DNA of 64,000 nucleotides from JBDROU01 sp043809745 [NCBI: bacterium] (GTDB lineage Bacteria > Elusimicrobiota > JBDRMW01). The translations under genes were made by a program, and so were the position numbers. The stretch lies in contig JBDROU010000067.1 of assembly GCA_043809745.1 (NCBI GenBank), positions 10,080 through 74,079 of the forward strand, given 5' to 3'. Shown piece after piece: positions 43,297-54,280 of this stretch. A model generated the notes under the pieces. The model was not told the DNA's origin. It saw only the letters and a list, made by a program, of their open reading frames with translations, and did not search any database. Within the stretch, counting starts at the first letter, position 1. Every line of letters starts with the position of its first letter.

Positions 43297-45177
43297 CTAT
43301 TTAAGTTTTTTTTTCTTCTGGCTTATAATCCCTCTGTCAGCATTTTGCACAGCAATTTTAGCCTTTTCGGCTATTAATTTTGCACCTTTACTATTTGGAT
43401 TAATTATTCGTATTCTTCTCGACTCTCTCAAAGCTTTTTCGTATTCATTACTCATCAAATAAATTCGCCCCAATTGATAATGAGCAAACTCATCCCCTGT
43501 TATATCGTAAACAATAATTGTATTCCCAATATTTTTATCAATTTTATAATGTTTCAGCCAATCAAATACACCTTTTCTGTTAAAATAGAGCGATTGCAAA
43601 TTAGTAATACTGATTGCCAGCAATTCCTTTAATGGGTAATCTTCCGCAATATATCTTGAATCTGTATTATCACTCAAAAGTGATTGATATTTAATACCAT
43701 AGTAAGACGGATCTGCGGTACCGAAATAGCACAAAATAACTTCACAATGATCTATTTTATCTACATAAACGGCCAATCCCTTTAGATCCTGCCCAAGATC
43801 ATTATTTGAACCAAGTAAATATTTATAGCTCATTACTGGTGATTCAACAATTTCGTTAAAATATGTAAGGTAGTTCGGATATGCATTTAAACTAGAATAC
43901 ACATAAAAACAACTTAAAATGACTATATATATCTTTTTAAATTTTAGCGTTTCAATGCTTTTCCAATTAACAATTCTGCTTACTAATACCAAATAGAAAG
44001 GGATAATAGGTATCAGATACTGCATACCGGTTTGTATCCTTGAAAATGAGTTGAATAAAAAATACAACATTATTGGAGCTAACAGGAATAGCTCCTTAAA
44101 AAGCACTCTGACCCTGAAAAGCGAAAGGAATGTAAGTACCCCCAAAAGTATGCTTACTAGAGGCAGTTTCAATAAAAGCACAACCAGATAATAATGCGGC
44201 CAACCAGTAATTGAATATTCACCTATTAAAAACGAAGGGAATCCAATGTTATTTCTGTGAATAGTATTTAATATCCCCTTTAAATAAAAATCAGGCAGTG
44301 GTAACGAACTTAGAAAATAAAATAATGGCTTGTCAAATAAACTACCGGGGATTATATCTGATATTTCATTATATGATACATCTCTTAAAAAGATCGGCTC
44401 CTGAAAGAAATACCCGGCGCAAATTACTACCCATACAATTACTAGGAATAAAATTGAATACTTCAATTTTTGCCTAAGTTGTTTTAAGTTCTTAAAATAA
44501 AACATAACCGGGACAATAATTAATAATAAAAGTATAGCAGTAAATTTACTTATGAGTGCTAATCCACAAAACACACTCATTAGAATAAAATCCTTAGCAT
44601 TAAAATCCTGCAGGAATTGATATAAATAGTACATTGATATAAAACCGAATGTAATCATAACAATATCGGTTATAATGAACCTTGAAAACGCGAGCATATT
44701 AGGTGAGAAAGAAAAAAGAAACAATGCCATTAATCCAGCTTTTGCTCCATAAAATTTTCTTGCCCATATAAATATGTATAAACCCAGTATGAGCGTTACT
44801 AAGAGTACCGGAAATCTTCCCCAAAATATGATATTATCGGCATTTCTGTTATATCTATAAATAAAACTCTTGCCGAATAAATAATCAAGCCCTATGTTAT
44901 AGTCTGTTACTTTTTCATTTTTCCTATCCAGTAAAATATTTAAAGGAGGCAAGTTTATATCCATAAATATATGCGGCAACGAGCATATTAACCTTACAAG
45001 CGGTGTGTGTCCTAATCCATAATTAAATTTGCCTGTCATCCAATGTGTATAGCCGCATGGGAGTTGCTGTATCTCATCATATGTAGGAGATTTCTGCCGC
45101 ATGCTAAAGAGGGCTTGAACAAAAAATGTTATTAGTAATATTATTACTGCAAGAATTTCTCTTCCTTTAATTCTCAT
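43297..45177 (-). CDS. GT39/ArnT-like membrane glycosyltransferase with C-terminal TPR-like tail
   Basis: A 626-aa polytopic protein. The N-terminal helix is followed by SPTYDEIQQLPCGYTHW, in which D34-E35 lie at the place of the catalytic acidic pair of the GT39/ArnT family, and then about ten membrane helices. The last 50 residues are soluble with a TPR-like repeat (YQLGRIYLMSNEYEKALRESRRI). The acceptor is unknown. It sits between tamB and bamA, starting 8 nt after the tamB stop with AAGGA before the ATG; cotranscription with tamB is likely. A role in glycosylation of lipid A or an outer-membrane product is possible. Confidence 0.78.
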   Translation of the reverse strand: MRIKGREILAVIILLITFFVQALFSMRQKSPTYDEIQQLPCGYTHWMTGKFNYGLGHTPLVRLICSLPHIFMDINLPPLNILLDRKNEKVTDYNIGLDYLFGKSFIYRYNRNADNIIFWGRFPVLLVTLILGLYIFIWARKFYGAKAGLMALFLFSFSPNMLAFSRFIITDIVMITFGFISMYYLYQFLQDFNAKDFILMSVFCGLALISKFTAILLLLIIVPVMFYFKNLKQLRQKLKYSILFLVIVWVVICAGYFFQEPIFLRDVSYNEISDIIPGSLFDKPLFYFLSSLPLPDFYLKGILNTIHRNNIGFPSFLIGEYSITGWPHYYLVVLLLKLPLVSILLGVLTFLSLFRVRVLFKELFLLAPIMLYFLFNSFSRIQTGMQYLIPIIPFYLVLVSRIVNWKSIETLKFKKIYIVILSCFYVYSSLNAYPNYLTYFNEIVESPVMSYKYLLGSNNDLGQDLKGLAVYVDKIDHCEVILCYFGTADPSYYGIKYQSLLSDNTDSRYIAEDYPLKELLAISITNLQSLYFNRKGVFDWLKHYKIDKNIGNTIIVYDITGDEFAHYQLGRIYLMSNEYEKALRESRRIRIINPNSKGAKLIAEKAKIAVQNADRGIISQKKKKLK

Positions 45178-45185
45178 TCATTTCC

Positions 45186-48100
45186 TTATCTAAAACGCCA
45201 TTGCTTTTCAATTAGTGCCTTCTGTTCGCGTCTGTACCCAAATCTTGTATCTAGTTCTGTAAAACCTTTGAGATACAAACTTCTTCCAAGATTATATGAA
45301 AGATTTAATTCATGTCTTAAATCCAATCTGTTTTGCAGCTCATCAACAAGCACGCTGTATTCAAGTAATATTTTTGAATTAAAATGTTTTCCCACAGTAT
45401 ATCTTGTGCCGAGGAATGTATCAAGCATATCATTTTTTTTAATGTCTTGCGATTTTGATTCTTCCCTATCAACCATCTCATGACTCACTGATACGGTATC
45501 GATTATCCCTATATTTCTAACTATCTTTCTGGCGATTGGGGTTGTAAGTGTTGCATCGATAATTTGAACTATACCTCTGCGCAGAACTGTATCCTTTTCT
45601 TCCTGATTCAGGCTGCTGATATCATATCCGGTAGCTCTGATAAGGGCTTTTTCTGAATCCAAATCTGGATTATTTTTTGAAACAAATACTGGTTTTATCT
45701 CTTTCACATTAGCCCTTGGAATTGACATGCTAATGTTGTCTTCAATAGTTCGCTGTAATTGCGCATTATATTTTGAGACTGTAGTATGAGCCTTTCCTTC
45801 CAAATAAGCAATATTTTTTATATTACCTTCATTTTCTAAATCCTCAAAAGGTATTACTTCAAATAGCATCTTATCTACATCAAATTCCGTTCCAAGGTAC
45901 CCCACACTGCCTTCATTAGATTCAACCCTGCCATCTACTCTTAAATTTCCCTTCTTGCCATTTATATGTATATTCCCGTCAACCTTAAGATTTGCATATT
46001 CATTTTCAAACCAGGTATTTTCTCCAGACCTAATGCTTAAATCCCAAAGCGTATTTGCTAAGATATTAGACAATATTCTATTATCTGCACTTGTTTTAAA
46101 GCCAGGATATGTAAAATAAGTATTCTCCAACTGAATCCACCCGGCTAAAACCGGACTTTCAGAAGAACCGGTTAAATTAATCAAACATTTTGGCCTGCCT
46201 TTTGATGGTGATTCAGTAATTCTTCCAAACAGCGGTGTTGGATTAATAGATAATTCCGGGATTGTTACGGAAACGCCTGAATCTCCTGTAGTTTCAAGTT
46301 TTAGTTCGATATTATTAATCTTCAACCATCCCAGATTCATTTTTCCGGAAATTACGGCAAATCCATTGCCTATTACTCCTGATATTTCTTTAACCTTTAG
46401 AGTATAGTCCTCCATTAAAACTGAAATCTTTAGATCCTTAAGCTTCTTAAAATATTTTTTTGAGGTTATTGTTCCGTTCTGCGTTGTAAGATGTCCAATA
46501 AAACTTGGATTCTCGGCATCACCCCTTATTTTAAGCTTGCCCGTAAGTATTCCTTCTCCTGAGTGTATAAACGGGAAAATTGATCTAATTATAGAATAAC
46601 CAAAATCTTCCAACTCCATATCAATATTTATAAGCTTATTTTTTATTTCTTCAGAAGGTGTTGATTCCGTTATATAAGGGAAACTACCTTCGAGATCAAA
46701 AAGGAATGCGCCCTGCTTAACTATTCTCATCGTATCAACCGTAACATAGTGATCCTTCATTTTCAGCTGACAGTTTGCGTTAACAAACGGTATTTCATAT
46801 ATCTTGCCGATATTTATATTCATATTGGACAGTAACTGAAGATTATTATAACTGCCGCTTAAAATATATTCCATTGTCATTTCACCATTTATAGGAACTT
46901 CAATTTTAGACAGCTCAAAGACGTCTTGAGCATCAATACCGTTTATATTTCCCTCAATATCCAATCCTACTTCATCAAAGTATCCTTTCATATTTGCAAT
47001 AAGCTGACTGTTTTTTTTCACAGCCAGATTGCGCAAATATATCCTAGGATAATTCTTGAAATCTGTAATTCCAATTACATTATACTCGGATATTTCTGTA
47101 TCCAAAAATTCCAGCATATCCCCTTTTAGTTTAAGCTTAAGCAAATTATTTTCATAATTCTTCTGATTTATCCATAAATTCTTTGCTCTGGCCATAGCCT
47201 CAATTAACAATTCATCTCCTGTTTTTATAATTCCTTCTGATTCGAGCCCGCCAAATATTGTAATAGGTCCAAGATCTAAATCTCTAATGTTTGCGGCAGC
47301 ATTATATTTGAATTTACCCTTTTCCAATTGTTTGATTATTCCGCCTTGTTCAACAAATATTCTTCCATTATTAAGATTAACGCTTAATTCATCTATTATT
47401 AACTGATTATTGCTATAATCAAATGCTAACTGCCATTTTTCAATATCCAATTTCCTATATTTCATTCCTTCCCCGGAAAGTTTACCTCGTAACTCAATAT
47501 TTTTCATATTACCTGTAAATTCTAAAATACCCTTAAAATTGCCTTTTAATTCCTTAAGCGCAGGAAATCCTTTTGATAGAAGATCACAATTACATTGTTT
47601 TATAGAAATTAATAAATTTAAGCCCTGGTTGTTTGACAGTATATTCTGATATTCTAAATTAAAAATGGTATCATAATTAATCATTACATTTGTATCAAAG
47701 ATTCTTATTACCCCATGCTGTATAGTTCCCTTCCCTTTTGAGCTGATTAATAGCTCATTCCATTTATCCTGAATAAATTCGAAATTAAATTTAACCTCAG
47801 GATTCTTTAATCCACCACCAATCTCTATCGAAAATTCAGCTGGCCCTTCTAATTTAGCTTCAATCTTTTTGGGGATTGATGGCTTAAGGAGCTCTATGTT
47901 TTTAACGTAACTGTAAAACTTACCTTTTAATGGCACTCTTGCAGTTGAACTGAAATCTAACTCTAATTCGCCTTTTAACAGACTTCCCCAGCGTATAGTT
48001 GTGAATGCAAATTTCCTGTTCATATAATTGAATTTGCAGTCTATTCCACCGCCGTTAATACCTTGAATAATTAAATCCGGCGAATATACCTTTCCTTTAT

Positions 48101-50660
48101 AACTTAACTCTTTTACCCTGTCAAAATCTCCGCTTATATTGATCAAACCATCATATAATGTTTTATAATAATTAAAGTTGATAGCCTCCATTTTAAAACT
48201 AAAACGTCCAAAATTATATCTCAAATCCATTTCCCCGGCTAACTTTGCTGAACCTTTATCCTGATTAAAATTTAATTTATCAAATTTTAATATACCTTTC
48301 GTTAACGAGCTTTTTACTAAACAATCTTTTGCGTTTAAGCCGGGAATTACCATATCCTTTATATTAAGACACACATCCACGTCCCATGAAAGCATATCTC
48401 CGTTTTTTTCTACAAATATCTTTTTGAATTCATCCCGCACATTACCAAACAATGATTTTTCTTTTTCTAATTCAGTACTCTCTGACGGATCATAGTGAAA
48501 TTTAATATTCCCATCTATAATACCCTCAAGGTTAATATTCCCGTCAAATAAATTATTTATTGAGTCGAGATTCCCTTTATTAAAATCTATGTTTCCTTCT
48601 ACAAATATATTCTTTTGTTTATTAGGGCTTCTGATAATATCTATATTCCCGGCGCACAGATTAACTATACTAAAAGAAGGTATTTTTAAGTTTTTTCTAT
48701 CATAAACAACATCCGCTTCTATTGCGACATCACCCTCATCAGTTATTACATATCTTTTTGAAATATTCTTTGCAGATACGTGCCCTATAATAAAAGGATC
48801 TTTTATAAATCCTTTTATTTTGCCAAGATATGATATTCTCCCTTTATAATCTTTTAATGACGGGTGTATAAAAGACAGTGATTCTACGTTAATATTTTCA
48901 ACAGTAAAATCAGAATCAATTTCTTCAGTAATAAAATTAATTTGGCCTATTCCTCTTATATATTCCGTAGCGCTCAAATTAATATCTATTTCATTAAATT
49001 TCAAAATATTATTATCATAAACCGCGTCAGTATCAAACGCAAACGTATTGTCGGTATTTTTTACAGTCATCTTAATATTATTAGAATCCAAATCAAATTT
49101 GCCGGCAACTGTCCCAAATATTTTTTCACCAAATGATAACTCAGAGAATTTTATATTACCTCTAATTTTTGGATGCAATTTGTTGCCGTACACATCCGCT
49201 GATATGTCAATTTTGCCAAATAGTTTATTCTCAGACTCGTTTATTTTAAGTTTGCTTAAATCCATTTCCATAATCTTCAGCTCGCCAAAAGCATTATCCT
49301 TTGTTAGTGTGCCGAACAAACTTCCTTTCCCATTTAAAGTCTCGAATTTAAGATCTTCAACTATAAAATGATCGTTATCTATACTGTATTTGCCGTATAG
49401 AGAATTTACTATCAACGCTCCGAAATCGATCTGCTTTGAAGAGATTAATCCAGTCAACAATGGTTTTTCTTTTGTGCCCATCAATTGAACTGAATTATAT
49501 ATTTCACCTTTAGAATTTGACAATATTTTAGATAGTGCTCCTTGAGGCAGGTTTTTAACCGGCAAGCTGTTTATCCCATCCATACTCAAGTTATAAACTG
49601 CATTCCCGATGGGTTCTTTTATATAACCTTTTAAAACAAATGATAGTGAATCTAATAATGTCACATTAAGTTCTTCTGTTTTTATTTGAGCTTCAGACAA
49701 ATATATTGGTCCGTTTAACTCTGCAAGAGGCACTGATTCTTTAGATAACACAGAAAACTTGTTAAATTCTATTTTGTTATCCCACTTTATTTTATTATCT
49801 ATCTCTTTATCCTTTTTAATGTCAATTTGAGCATGTACGTTGCCATTCAATGAAAACGCATACTTATTTCTGCCTAACACATCCAAAATTTCATTTAACG
49901 CTGTTGGTAATTTTGTGTTAATATAATTTTTTAATATTTTCTTGATATTCTTTACGGCATCTTTACTATCAGAAACGATACAGCTTGAACTATTTAACCC
50001 TAATACTGCAGTAATCGATAATGCCTCTGCTTCAGACTGTGTAAGGTTTATCAGGATATCCTCATTTAATTGTCCTTTTGCCAGGATGTTCAACTCATTA
50101 ACACCATCCTGCGCAGAAAAAAAGCCGCTGATCTCATTTAATGAATACAAACCATCATCAAACGCCAAAGATCCATTATTCCATGTTATATTTACTGACT
50201 TAAATCCCTTTTTTTCAGAGCTGAACTTCTTATGTACCTCTTTTATAGTTTCAATAGTTGATTCTTTAATTGGAAATGCAGGAGAATAAAGCTCTACAGC
50301 AGCAATCATGTCCATATAATCACCAGAAAAAGATAATATCTTCATTAGATCTATTTTAATTGCAATTTGCTCAACTTTAGCAAAATGGATATGTGAGTCA
50401 TCTTTTGCATAAATCGCTATCTTATTGAAGTATATTTTGTTGAAATAATTTGACGTTATCTTTCCAACAGTTATGTTCATCCCAGTTGTTTGATGAATTT
50501 TTTCGAAAATGAAATTATGAATTGGAACTGAGATAAGCTGTGTACGATATACTATAAGTAGAAATATTATGCTTACTATTAGTAATATTATAAATAAGCT
50601 AATAAAGCTAAATACCCTATTTATTATCTTAGTGAAAATCTTTTTTATCGGACGCGCCAT
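45186..50660 (-). CDS. tamB: TamB-like translocation and assembly module protein (DUF490)
   Basis: A very large (1824 aa) inner-membrane-anchored periplasmic protein. An N-terminal helix (VFSFISLFIILLIVSIIFLLIVYR) is followed by a long repetitive beta-rich region with AsmA/TamB-like strands, and the C-terminal 300 residues match the TamB (DUF490) domain, including the ending LGTRYTVGKHFNSKILLEYSVLV...LRHELNLSYNLGRSLYLKGF. Such proteins form a hydrophobic groove across the periplasm and take part in lipid transport and barrel assembly. No tamA is present; BamA, two genes downstream, is the likely partner. Confidence 0.9.
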   Translation of the reverse strand: MARPIKKIFTKIINRVFSFISLFIILLIVSIIFLLIVYRTQLISVPIHNFIFEKIHQTTGMNITVGKITSNYFNKIYFNKIAIYAKDDSHIHFAKVEQIAIKIDLMKILSFSGDYMDMIAAVELYSPAFPIKESTIETIKEVHKKFSSEKKGFKSVNITWNNGSLAFDDGLYSLNEISGFFSAQDGVNELNILAKGQLNEDILINLTQSEAEALSITAVLGLNSSSCIVSDSKDAVKNIKKILKNYINTKLPTALNEILDVLGRNKYAFSLNGNVHAQIDIKKDKEIDNKIKWDNKIEFNKFSVLSKESVPLAELNGPIYLSEAQIKTEELNVTLLDSLSFVLKGYIKEPIGNAVYNLSMDGINSLPVKNLPQGALSKILSNSKGEIYNSVQLMGTKEKPLLTGLISSKQIDFGALIVNSLYGKYSIDNDHFIVEDLKFETLNGKGSLFGTLTKDNAFGELKIMEMDLSKLKINESENKLFGKIDISADVYGNKLHPKIRGNIKFSELSFGEKIFGTVAGKFDLDSNNIKMTVKNTDNTFAFDTDAVYDNNILKFNEIDINLSATEYIRGIGQINFITEEIDSDFTVENINVESLSFIHPSLKDYKGRISYLGKIKGFIKDPFIIGHVSAKNISKRYVITDEGDVAIEADVVYDRKNLKIPSFSIVNLCAGNIDIIRSPNKQKNIFVEGNIDFNKGNLDSINNLFDGNINLEGIIDGNIKFHYDPSESTELEKEKSLFGNVRDEFKKIFVEKNGDMLSWDVDVCLNIKDMVIPGLNAKDCLVKSSLTKGILKFDKLNFNQDKGSAKLAGEMDLRYNFGRFSFKMEAINFNYYKTLYDGLINISGDFDRVKELSYKGKVYSPDLIIQGINGGGIDCKFNYMNRKFAFTTIRWGSLLKGELELDFSSTARVPLKGKFYSYVKNIELLKPSIPKKIEAKLEGPAEFSIEIGGGLKNPEVKFNFEFIQDKWNELLISSKGKGTIQHGVIRIFDTNVMINYDTIFNLEYQNILSNNQGLNLLISIKQCNCDLLSKGFPALKELKGNFKGILEFTGNMKNIELRGKLSGEGMKYRKLDIEKWQLAFDYSNNQLIIDELSVNLNNGRIFVEQGGIIKQLEKGKFKYNAAANIRDLDLGPITIFGGLESEGIIKTGDELLIEAMARAKNLWINQKNYENNLLKLKLKGDMLEFLDTEISEYNVIGITDFKNYPRIYLRNLAVKKNSQLIANMKGYFDEVGLDIEGNINGIDAQDVFELSKIEVPINGEMTMEYILSGSYNNLQLLSNMNINIGKIYEIPFVNANCQLKMKDHYVTVDTMRIVKQGAFLFDLEGSFPYITESTPSEEIKNKLINIDMELEDFGYSIIRSIFPFIHSGEGILTGKLKIRGDAENPSFIGHLTTQNGTITSKKYFKKLKDLKISVLMEDYTLKVKEISGVIGNGFAVISGKMNLGWLKINNIELKLETTGDSGVSVTIPELSINPTPLFGRITESPSKGRPKCLINLTGSSESPVLAGWIQLENTYFTYPGFKTSADNRILSNILANTLWDLSIRSGENTWFENEYANLKVDGNIHINGKKGNLRVDGRVESNEGSVGYLGTEFDVDKMLFEVIPFEDLENEGNIKNIAYLEGKAHTTVSKYNAQLQRTIEDNISMSIPRANVKEIKPVFVSKNNPDLDSEKALIRATGYDISSLNQEEKDTVLRRGIVQIIDATLTTPIARKIVRNIGIIDTVSVSHEMVDREESKSQDIKKNDMLDTFLGTRYTVGKHFNSKILLEYSVLVDELQNRLDLRHELNLSYNLGRSLYLKGFTELDTRFGYRREQKALIEKQWRFR

Positions 50661-50690
50661 AAGCTAAATTATAAACAATTATTGAAACCA

Positions 50691-50739
50691 AGTATAGGGG
50701 CAGGGACTTTGTGCAGTTAATTAAGCTTTAAGCTGCACA
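50691..50739 (-). promoter_or_regulatory. Weak candidate promoter and inverted repeat ahead of tamB
   Basis: TTAACT (50720-50715) and TATACT (50696-50691), spaced by 18 nt on the minus strand, could drive tamB with a short leader. The -35 box lies in an imperfect palindrome TGTGCAG...CTGCACA (50710-50739) that has no T tract and might be an operator. A TATAAT only 7 nt before the tamB ATG (50673-50668) has no proper -35. Confidence 0.3.
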
Positions 50740-50768
50740 CAACAATCGAATAACTGAAATGAAGCTCC

Positions 50769-53270
50769 TTAGCTTTTTACTGGTTTTGGGAATGGTGTTT
50801 GGCTAAATGTAATTCTTTTATGTGAAGAATCATAATCAGCATAAATTTTTAATTTTTTTGCTTGTTTTCCTGAACCTTTTATCGAAATATTGAATTTTTT
50901 TGCCAGTATTTCTTCAGCAAGCAGGTCTTCAAGTGAACGTTGAATTGTCCTTTGCAGCGGTCTGGCGCCATAATGAGGATCAAAACCCTGTTCCAGCAAA
51001 AACTCCTTTGCCTTGTCTGAAATCTCTATTTTTAATCCCTGTTGAACCAATCTTTTATCAACTCTGGCTAACATCAGCTCAAGTATTTCAGCCATATGAT
51101 CTTTTTCTAATGGATGGAATACAATTATTTCGTCAATCCTATTTAAGAATTCCGGATTAAAAGCTTTTTTAACCTCTTCCATTACTGTATCCTTCATAAC
51201 ACGGTATTCATGCTGCATGTCCTCTTGTACGAGAAATCCTAAAGATTTCCCTTTAGAGATTAATCTTGCACCAACATTTGAAGTCATTATAACTACCGTA
51301 TTCTTAAAATTAACTTTATGACCTAAATTATCCGACAGCACACCGTCATCCATAATCTGCAATAAAATATTAAAAACCTCCGGATGAGCTTTTTCGATTT
51401 CGTCTAATAATACCACAGAATAAGGTTTTCTCCTTACTTGTTCGGAGAGTTGCCCGCCTTCCTCATATCCAACATAACCTGGGGGAGCGCCTATCAACCT
51501 GGAAACAGAGAATTTCTCCATATATTCGGACATATCCACTCTTATAACTGCATCATCATTCCCGAATAAAAACTCAGCCATTGCTCGAGCAAGTTCTGTC
51601 TTGCCAACACCTGTTGGTCCCAAAAAGATGAACGAACCAATCGGTTTTCTTGGATCCTGCAGACCAGTTCTTGAACGTCTTATAGCCTGGGACAGAACCT
51701 TTATAGCTTCATCCTGTCCGATTATCCGTTTATGCAGCTCCTTTTCCATATGAAGTAATTTTTCAGATTCCTTTTCGGTTAACCTATTTACAGGAATCCC
51801 GGTCCATTTTGAAACAATGGAAGCAATATCCTCATCACTAATAGTAGGCTGAGCCTGCTCTCTTTTCTCCCTCCACTTCCTTTTTTCTTCCTCAAGAGAT
51901 TTTCTCAATTCCTTTTCTGAATCGCGGAATTTCGCTGCTTTCTCGTATTCCTGTGAAGCTATAGAATCATCCTTTGATTTAGCAAGCTCCTCTATCTCAG
52001 ATTCTTTTGTTTTTAACTCATCAGGCAGCTGAGACACCATTAACCGCGCTCTGCTGCCGGCTTCATCTATTAAATCAATCGCTTTATCAGGAAGATATCG
52101 ATCTGAAATATATCTATCAGAAAGTTGGGCGGCTCCCGCTAACGCAGCAGAAGTAAATTTTACTTTATGATGGGACTCATATTTGTCCTTTAAACCCTCA
52201 AGAATCTCTATGGTTTGCTCAACAGTCGGAGGATCAACATTAATCGGCTGGAAACGTCTTTCAAGGGCTGCATCATGCTCAATATGTTTGCGGTACTCGT
52301 CTAATGTCGTAGCACCTATACACTGCAGCTCGCCGCGTGACAAAGCAGGTTTGAGCATATTCGACGCGTCTATAGCCCCTTCTGCGGCGCCCGCCCCAAT
52401 TACTGTGTGAAGCTCATCGATAAATATTATTATCGAATTCTTGGAACGCCTGATTTCCTCCATAATATTTTTTAATCTTTGCTCAAACTCCCCTCTATAT
52501 TTAGTTCCGGCAACAACAGCGGCTAAATCTAAAGTCATAACGCGTTTGTTATGCAGTAATTCCGGGATATCCCCCTTTGAAATTTTTTGAGCAAGCCCCT
52601 CAACTATAGCGGTTTTTCCAACACCGGGATCGCCAATTAAAACAGGATTGTTCTTCGTTCTGCGGGACAATATCTGAATCAACCGCTCTATCTCCATTTC
52701 CCTGCCAATTACAGGATCAAGTTTATTTTCCCGGGAAAGTACCGTTAAATCTCTGCCAAATTCATCCAGTGTTGGTGTTTTTGATTTAGTCGGCCTTGAC
52801 TGACCTGATTGAATATTATCCAAAGGAACCTGAGCTTCACCAAGAAGATTTATTACTTCTTCCTTTACTAATTCCAATCTGATGCCGATATTTTCAAGCA
52901 CTCTCGCGGCTACACCCTCTTCCTCGCGTATAAGCCCCAACAGCAGATGCTCTGTTCCAACATAGTTATGACCCATGTTCTGAGCTTCTTCTACAGCTAA
53001 TTCTAAAACCTTCTTTGCGCGCGGGGTAAAAGGTATCTCCCCTAATAAAAGTACATTATCTCCGGTACCAACTATCTTTTCTATTTCGTTGCGGACCCTG
53101 CGAAGATCGACTCCAAGATTGGCCAATACCTGAGCTGCAACCCCTTCTCCCAAAGCAATTAAACCAAGCAAAATATGTTCCGTGCCTACATAATCGTGAT
53201 TTAAACGTTTTGCTTCTTCTTGCGCAATTAATATCACTCTTTGAGCTCGTTCAGTAAATCTATTTGGCAT
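50769..53270 (-). CDS. clpC: ATP-dependent Clp protease ATPase subunit ClpC
   Basis: An 833-aa AAA+ unfoldase. Two N-terminal Clp repeats (about 3-70 and 80-145) precede the first AAA domain with Walker A GDPGVGKT (213-220), a UVR domain within the middle segment ([19 protein letters not shown]), then the second AAA domain with [17 protein letters not shown] and the ClpB D2-small domain. The UVR region distinguishes ClpC from ClpB and ClpA. It works with ClpP for proteolysis; clpP and mcsA/mcsB/ctsR are not in this window. The ribosome site is AGAG, rather weak. Confidence 0.95.
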   Translation of the reverse strand: MPNRFTERAQRVILIAQEEAKRLNHDYVGTEHILLGLIALGEGVAAQVLANLGVDLRRVRNEIEKIVGTGDNVLLLGEIPFTPRAKKVLELAVEEAQNMGHNYVGTEHLLLGLIREEEGVAARVLENIGIRLELVKEEVINLLGEAQVPLDNIQSGQSRPTKSKTPTLDEFGRDLTVLSRENKLDPVIGREMEIERLIQILSRRTKNNPVLIGDPGVGKTAIVEGLAQKISKGDIPELLHNKRVMTLDLAAVVAGTKYRGEFEQRLKNIMEEIRRSKNSIIIFIDELHTVIGAGAAEGAIDASNMLKPALSRGELQCIGATTLDEYRKHIEHDAALERRFQPINVDPPTVEQTIEILEGLKDKYESHHKVKFTSAALAGAAQLSDRYISDRYLPDKAIDLIDEAGSRARLMVSQLPDELKTKESEIEELAKSKDDSIASQEYEKAAKFRDSEKELRKSLEEEKRKWREKREQAQPTISDEDIASIVSKWTGIPVNRLTEKESEKLLHMEKELHKRIIGQDEAIKVLSQAIRRSRTGLQDPRKPIGSFIFLGPTGVGKTELARAMAEFLFGNDDAVIRVDMSEYMEKFSVSRLIGAPPGYVGYEEGGQLSEQVRRKPYSVVLLDEIEKAHPEVFNILLQIMDDGVLSDNLGHKVNFKNTVVIMTSNVGARLISKGKSLGFLVQEDMQHEYRVMKDTVMEEVKKAFNPEFLNRIDEIIVFHPLEKDHMAEILELMLARVDKRLVQQGLKIEISDKAKEFLLEQGFDPHYGARPLQRTIQRSLEDLLAEEILAKKFNISIKGSGKQAKKLKIYADYDSSHKRITFSQTPFPKPVKS

Positions 53271-53387
53271 ATTAGTTCTCTTTTCTTAAACTGTATTTTG
53301 CATCTTACTTTGTTTCTAACATATATTACAATTCTTTGTTCCTATTATCTATATATTATAAATTTCAATTTTCTGCAATAGTTAATT

Positions 53388-54266
53388 TTACCTTTTATAA
53401 ACCGGAACTCCTGTAGATTTTGTCAGTTTTCTAAACTCCTTAATTAGTCTTAAAGTTATATGTCCTGGTTTTCCAGAACCAATATTCCTGTTATCGACCC
53501 TTACAACCGGGATTACCTCCGCCGCAGTTCCAGTTAAGAAACACTCGTCTGCTGTATAGACATGGTAACGTGTAAAAACATCTTCTCTTACTTTTAATTT
53601 TAACTTTTTTTCTGCCAGTTCAATAACAACCTGCCGGGTTATTCCATTTAATGCCCCAACCCAGGATGGAGGAGTAATTAACTTATTCTTTGAAATTATG
53701 AATATATTATCTCCTGTACATTCAGCAACGTAACCTTGATAATTCAGCATAATGGCTTCTTGGACATTGCTGCGTATAGCTTCAACCTTCGCCATTATGT
53801 TATTTAAGTAATTCAACGATTTTATATTTGGATCTAAAGCTTCCGGGATATTTCGCTTAGTTGCAACTGTAACGACTTCAAGCCCCCGTTCATAAAGTTT
53901 TTCTGGATATAATTGAATTTTGTCAGCTATAATTATAATAAGCGCGCGTTTGCAATTGTATGGATTAAGTCCAAGATCGCCGACACCTCTTGTTGCTATA
54001 AGTCTTATATATCCATTCTGCAATTTGTTAACTCTTACTGTTTCCAAGACTGCTTCCTGCATCTCATCGATTGTCATAGAAATATTTAAGATTAAAGCTT
54101 GAGCTGAATCATAAAGTCTTTTTAAGTGCTCTCTTAAACAAAAAACCTTACCTTCATAAATCCTTATACCTTCAAAAACGCCGTCACCGTACAATAATCC
54201 ATGATCTAACACTGAGATACAAGCCTCATGCTCCTTGTAATATTTCCCATTAATAAATATTAACAT
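53388..54266 (-). CDS. ilvE: Class IV PLP aminotransferase, probably branched-chain (IlvE)
   Basis: A 292-aa fold-type IV aminotransferase. The start is at ATG 54266 (MLIFINGKYY), with AGGAG 7 nt upstream; the upstream in-frame extension to 54362 is part of the hairpin element and not coding. Motifs: ISVLDHGLLYGDGVFEGIRIYEGKVF, ATRGVGDLG, the PLP-lysine region DPNIKSLNYLNN, EAIMLNYQGYVAECTGDNIFII, and CFLTGTAAEVIPV. Branched-chain aminotransferase, D-amino-acid transaminase and aminodeoxychorismate lyase share this fold; the length and the GTAAEVIPV motif favour branched-chain. It stands alone from other ilv genes. Confidence 0.85.
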   Translation of the reverse strand: MLIFINGKYYKEHEACISVLDHGLLYGDGVFEGIRIYEGKVFCLREHLKRLYDSAQALILNISMTIDEMQEAVLETVRVNKLQNGYIRLIATRGVGDLGLNPYNCKRALIIIIADKIQLYPEKLYERGLEVVTVATKRNIPEALDPNIKSLNYLNNIMAKVEAIRSNVQEAIMLNYQGYVAECTGDNIFIISKNKLITPPSWVGALNGITRQVVIELAEKKLKLKVREDVFTRYHVYTADECFLTGTAAEVIPVVRVDNRNIGSGKPGHITLRLIKEFRKLTKSTGVPVYKR

Positions 54267-54280
54267 CTTTAGACTCCTAA

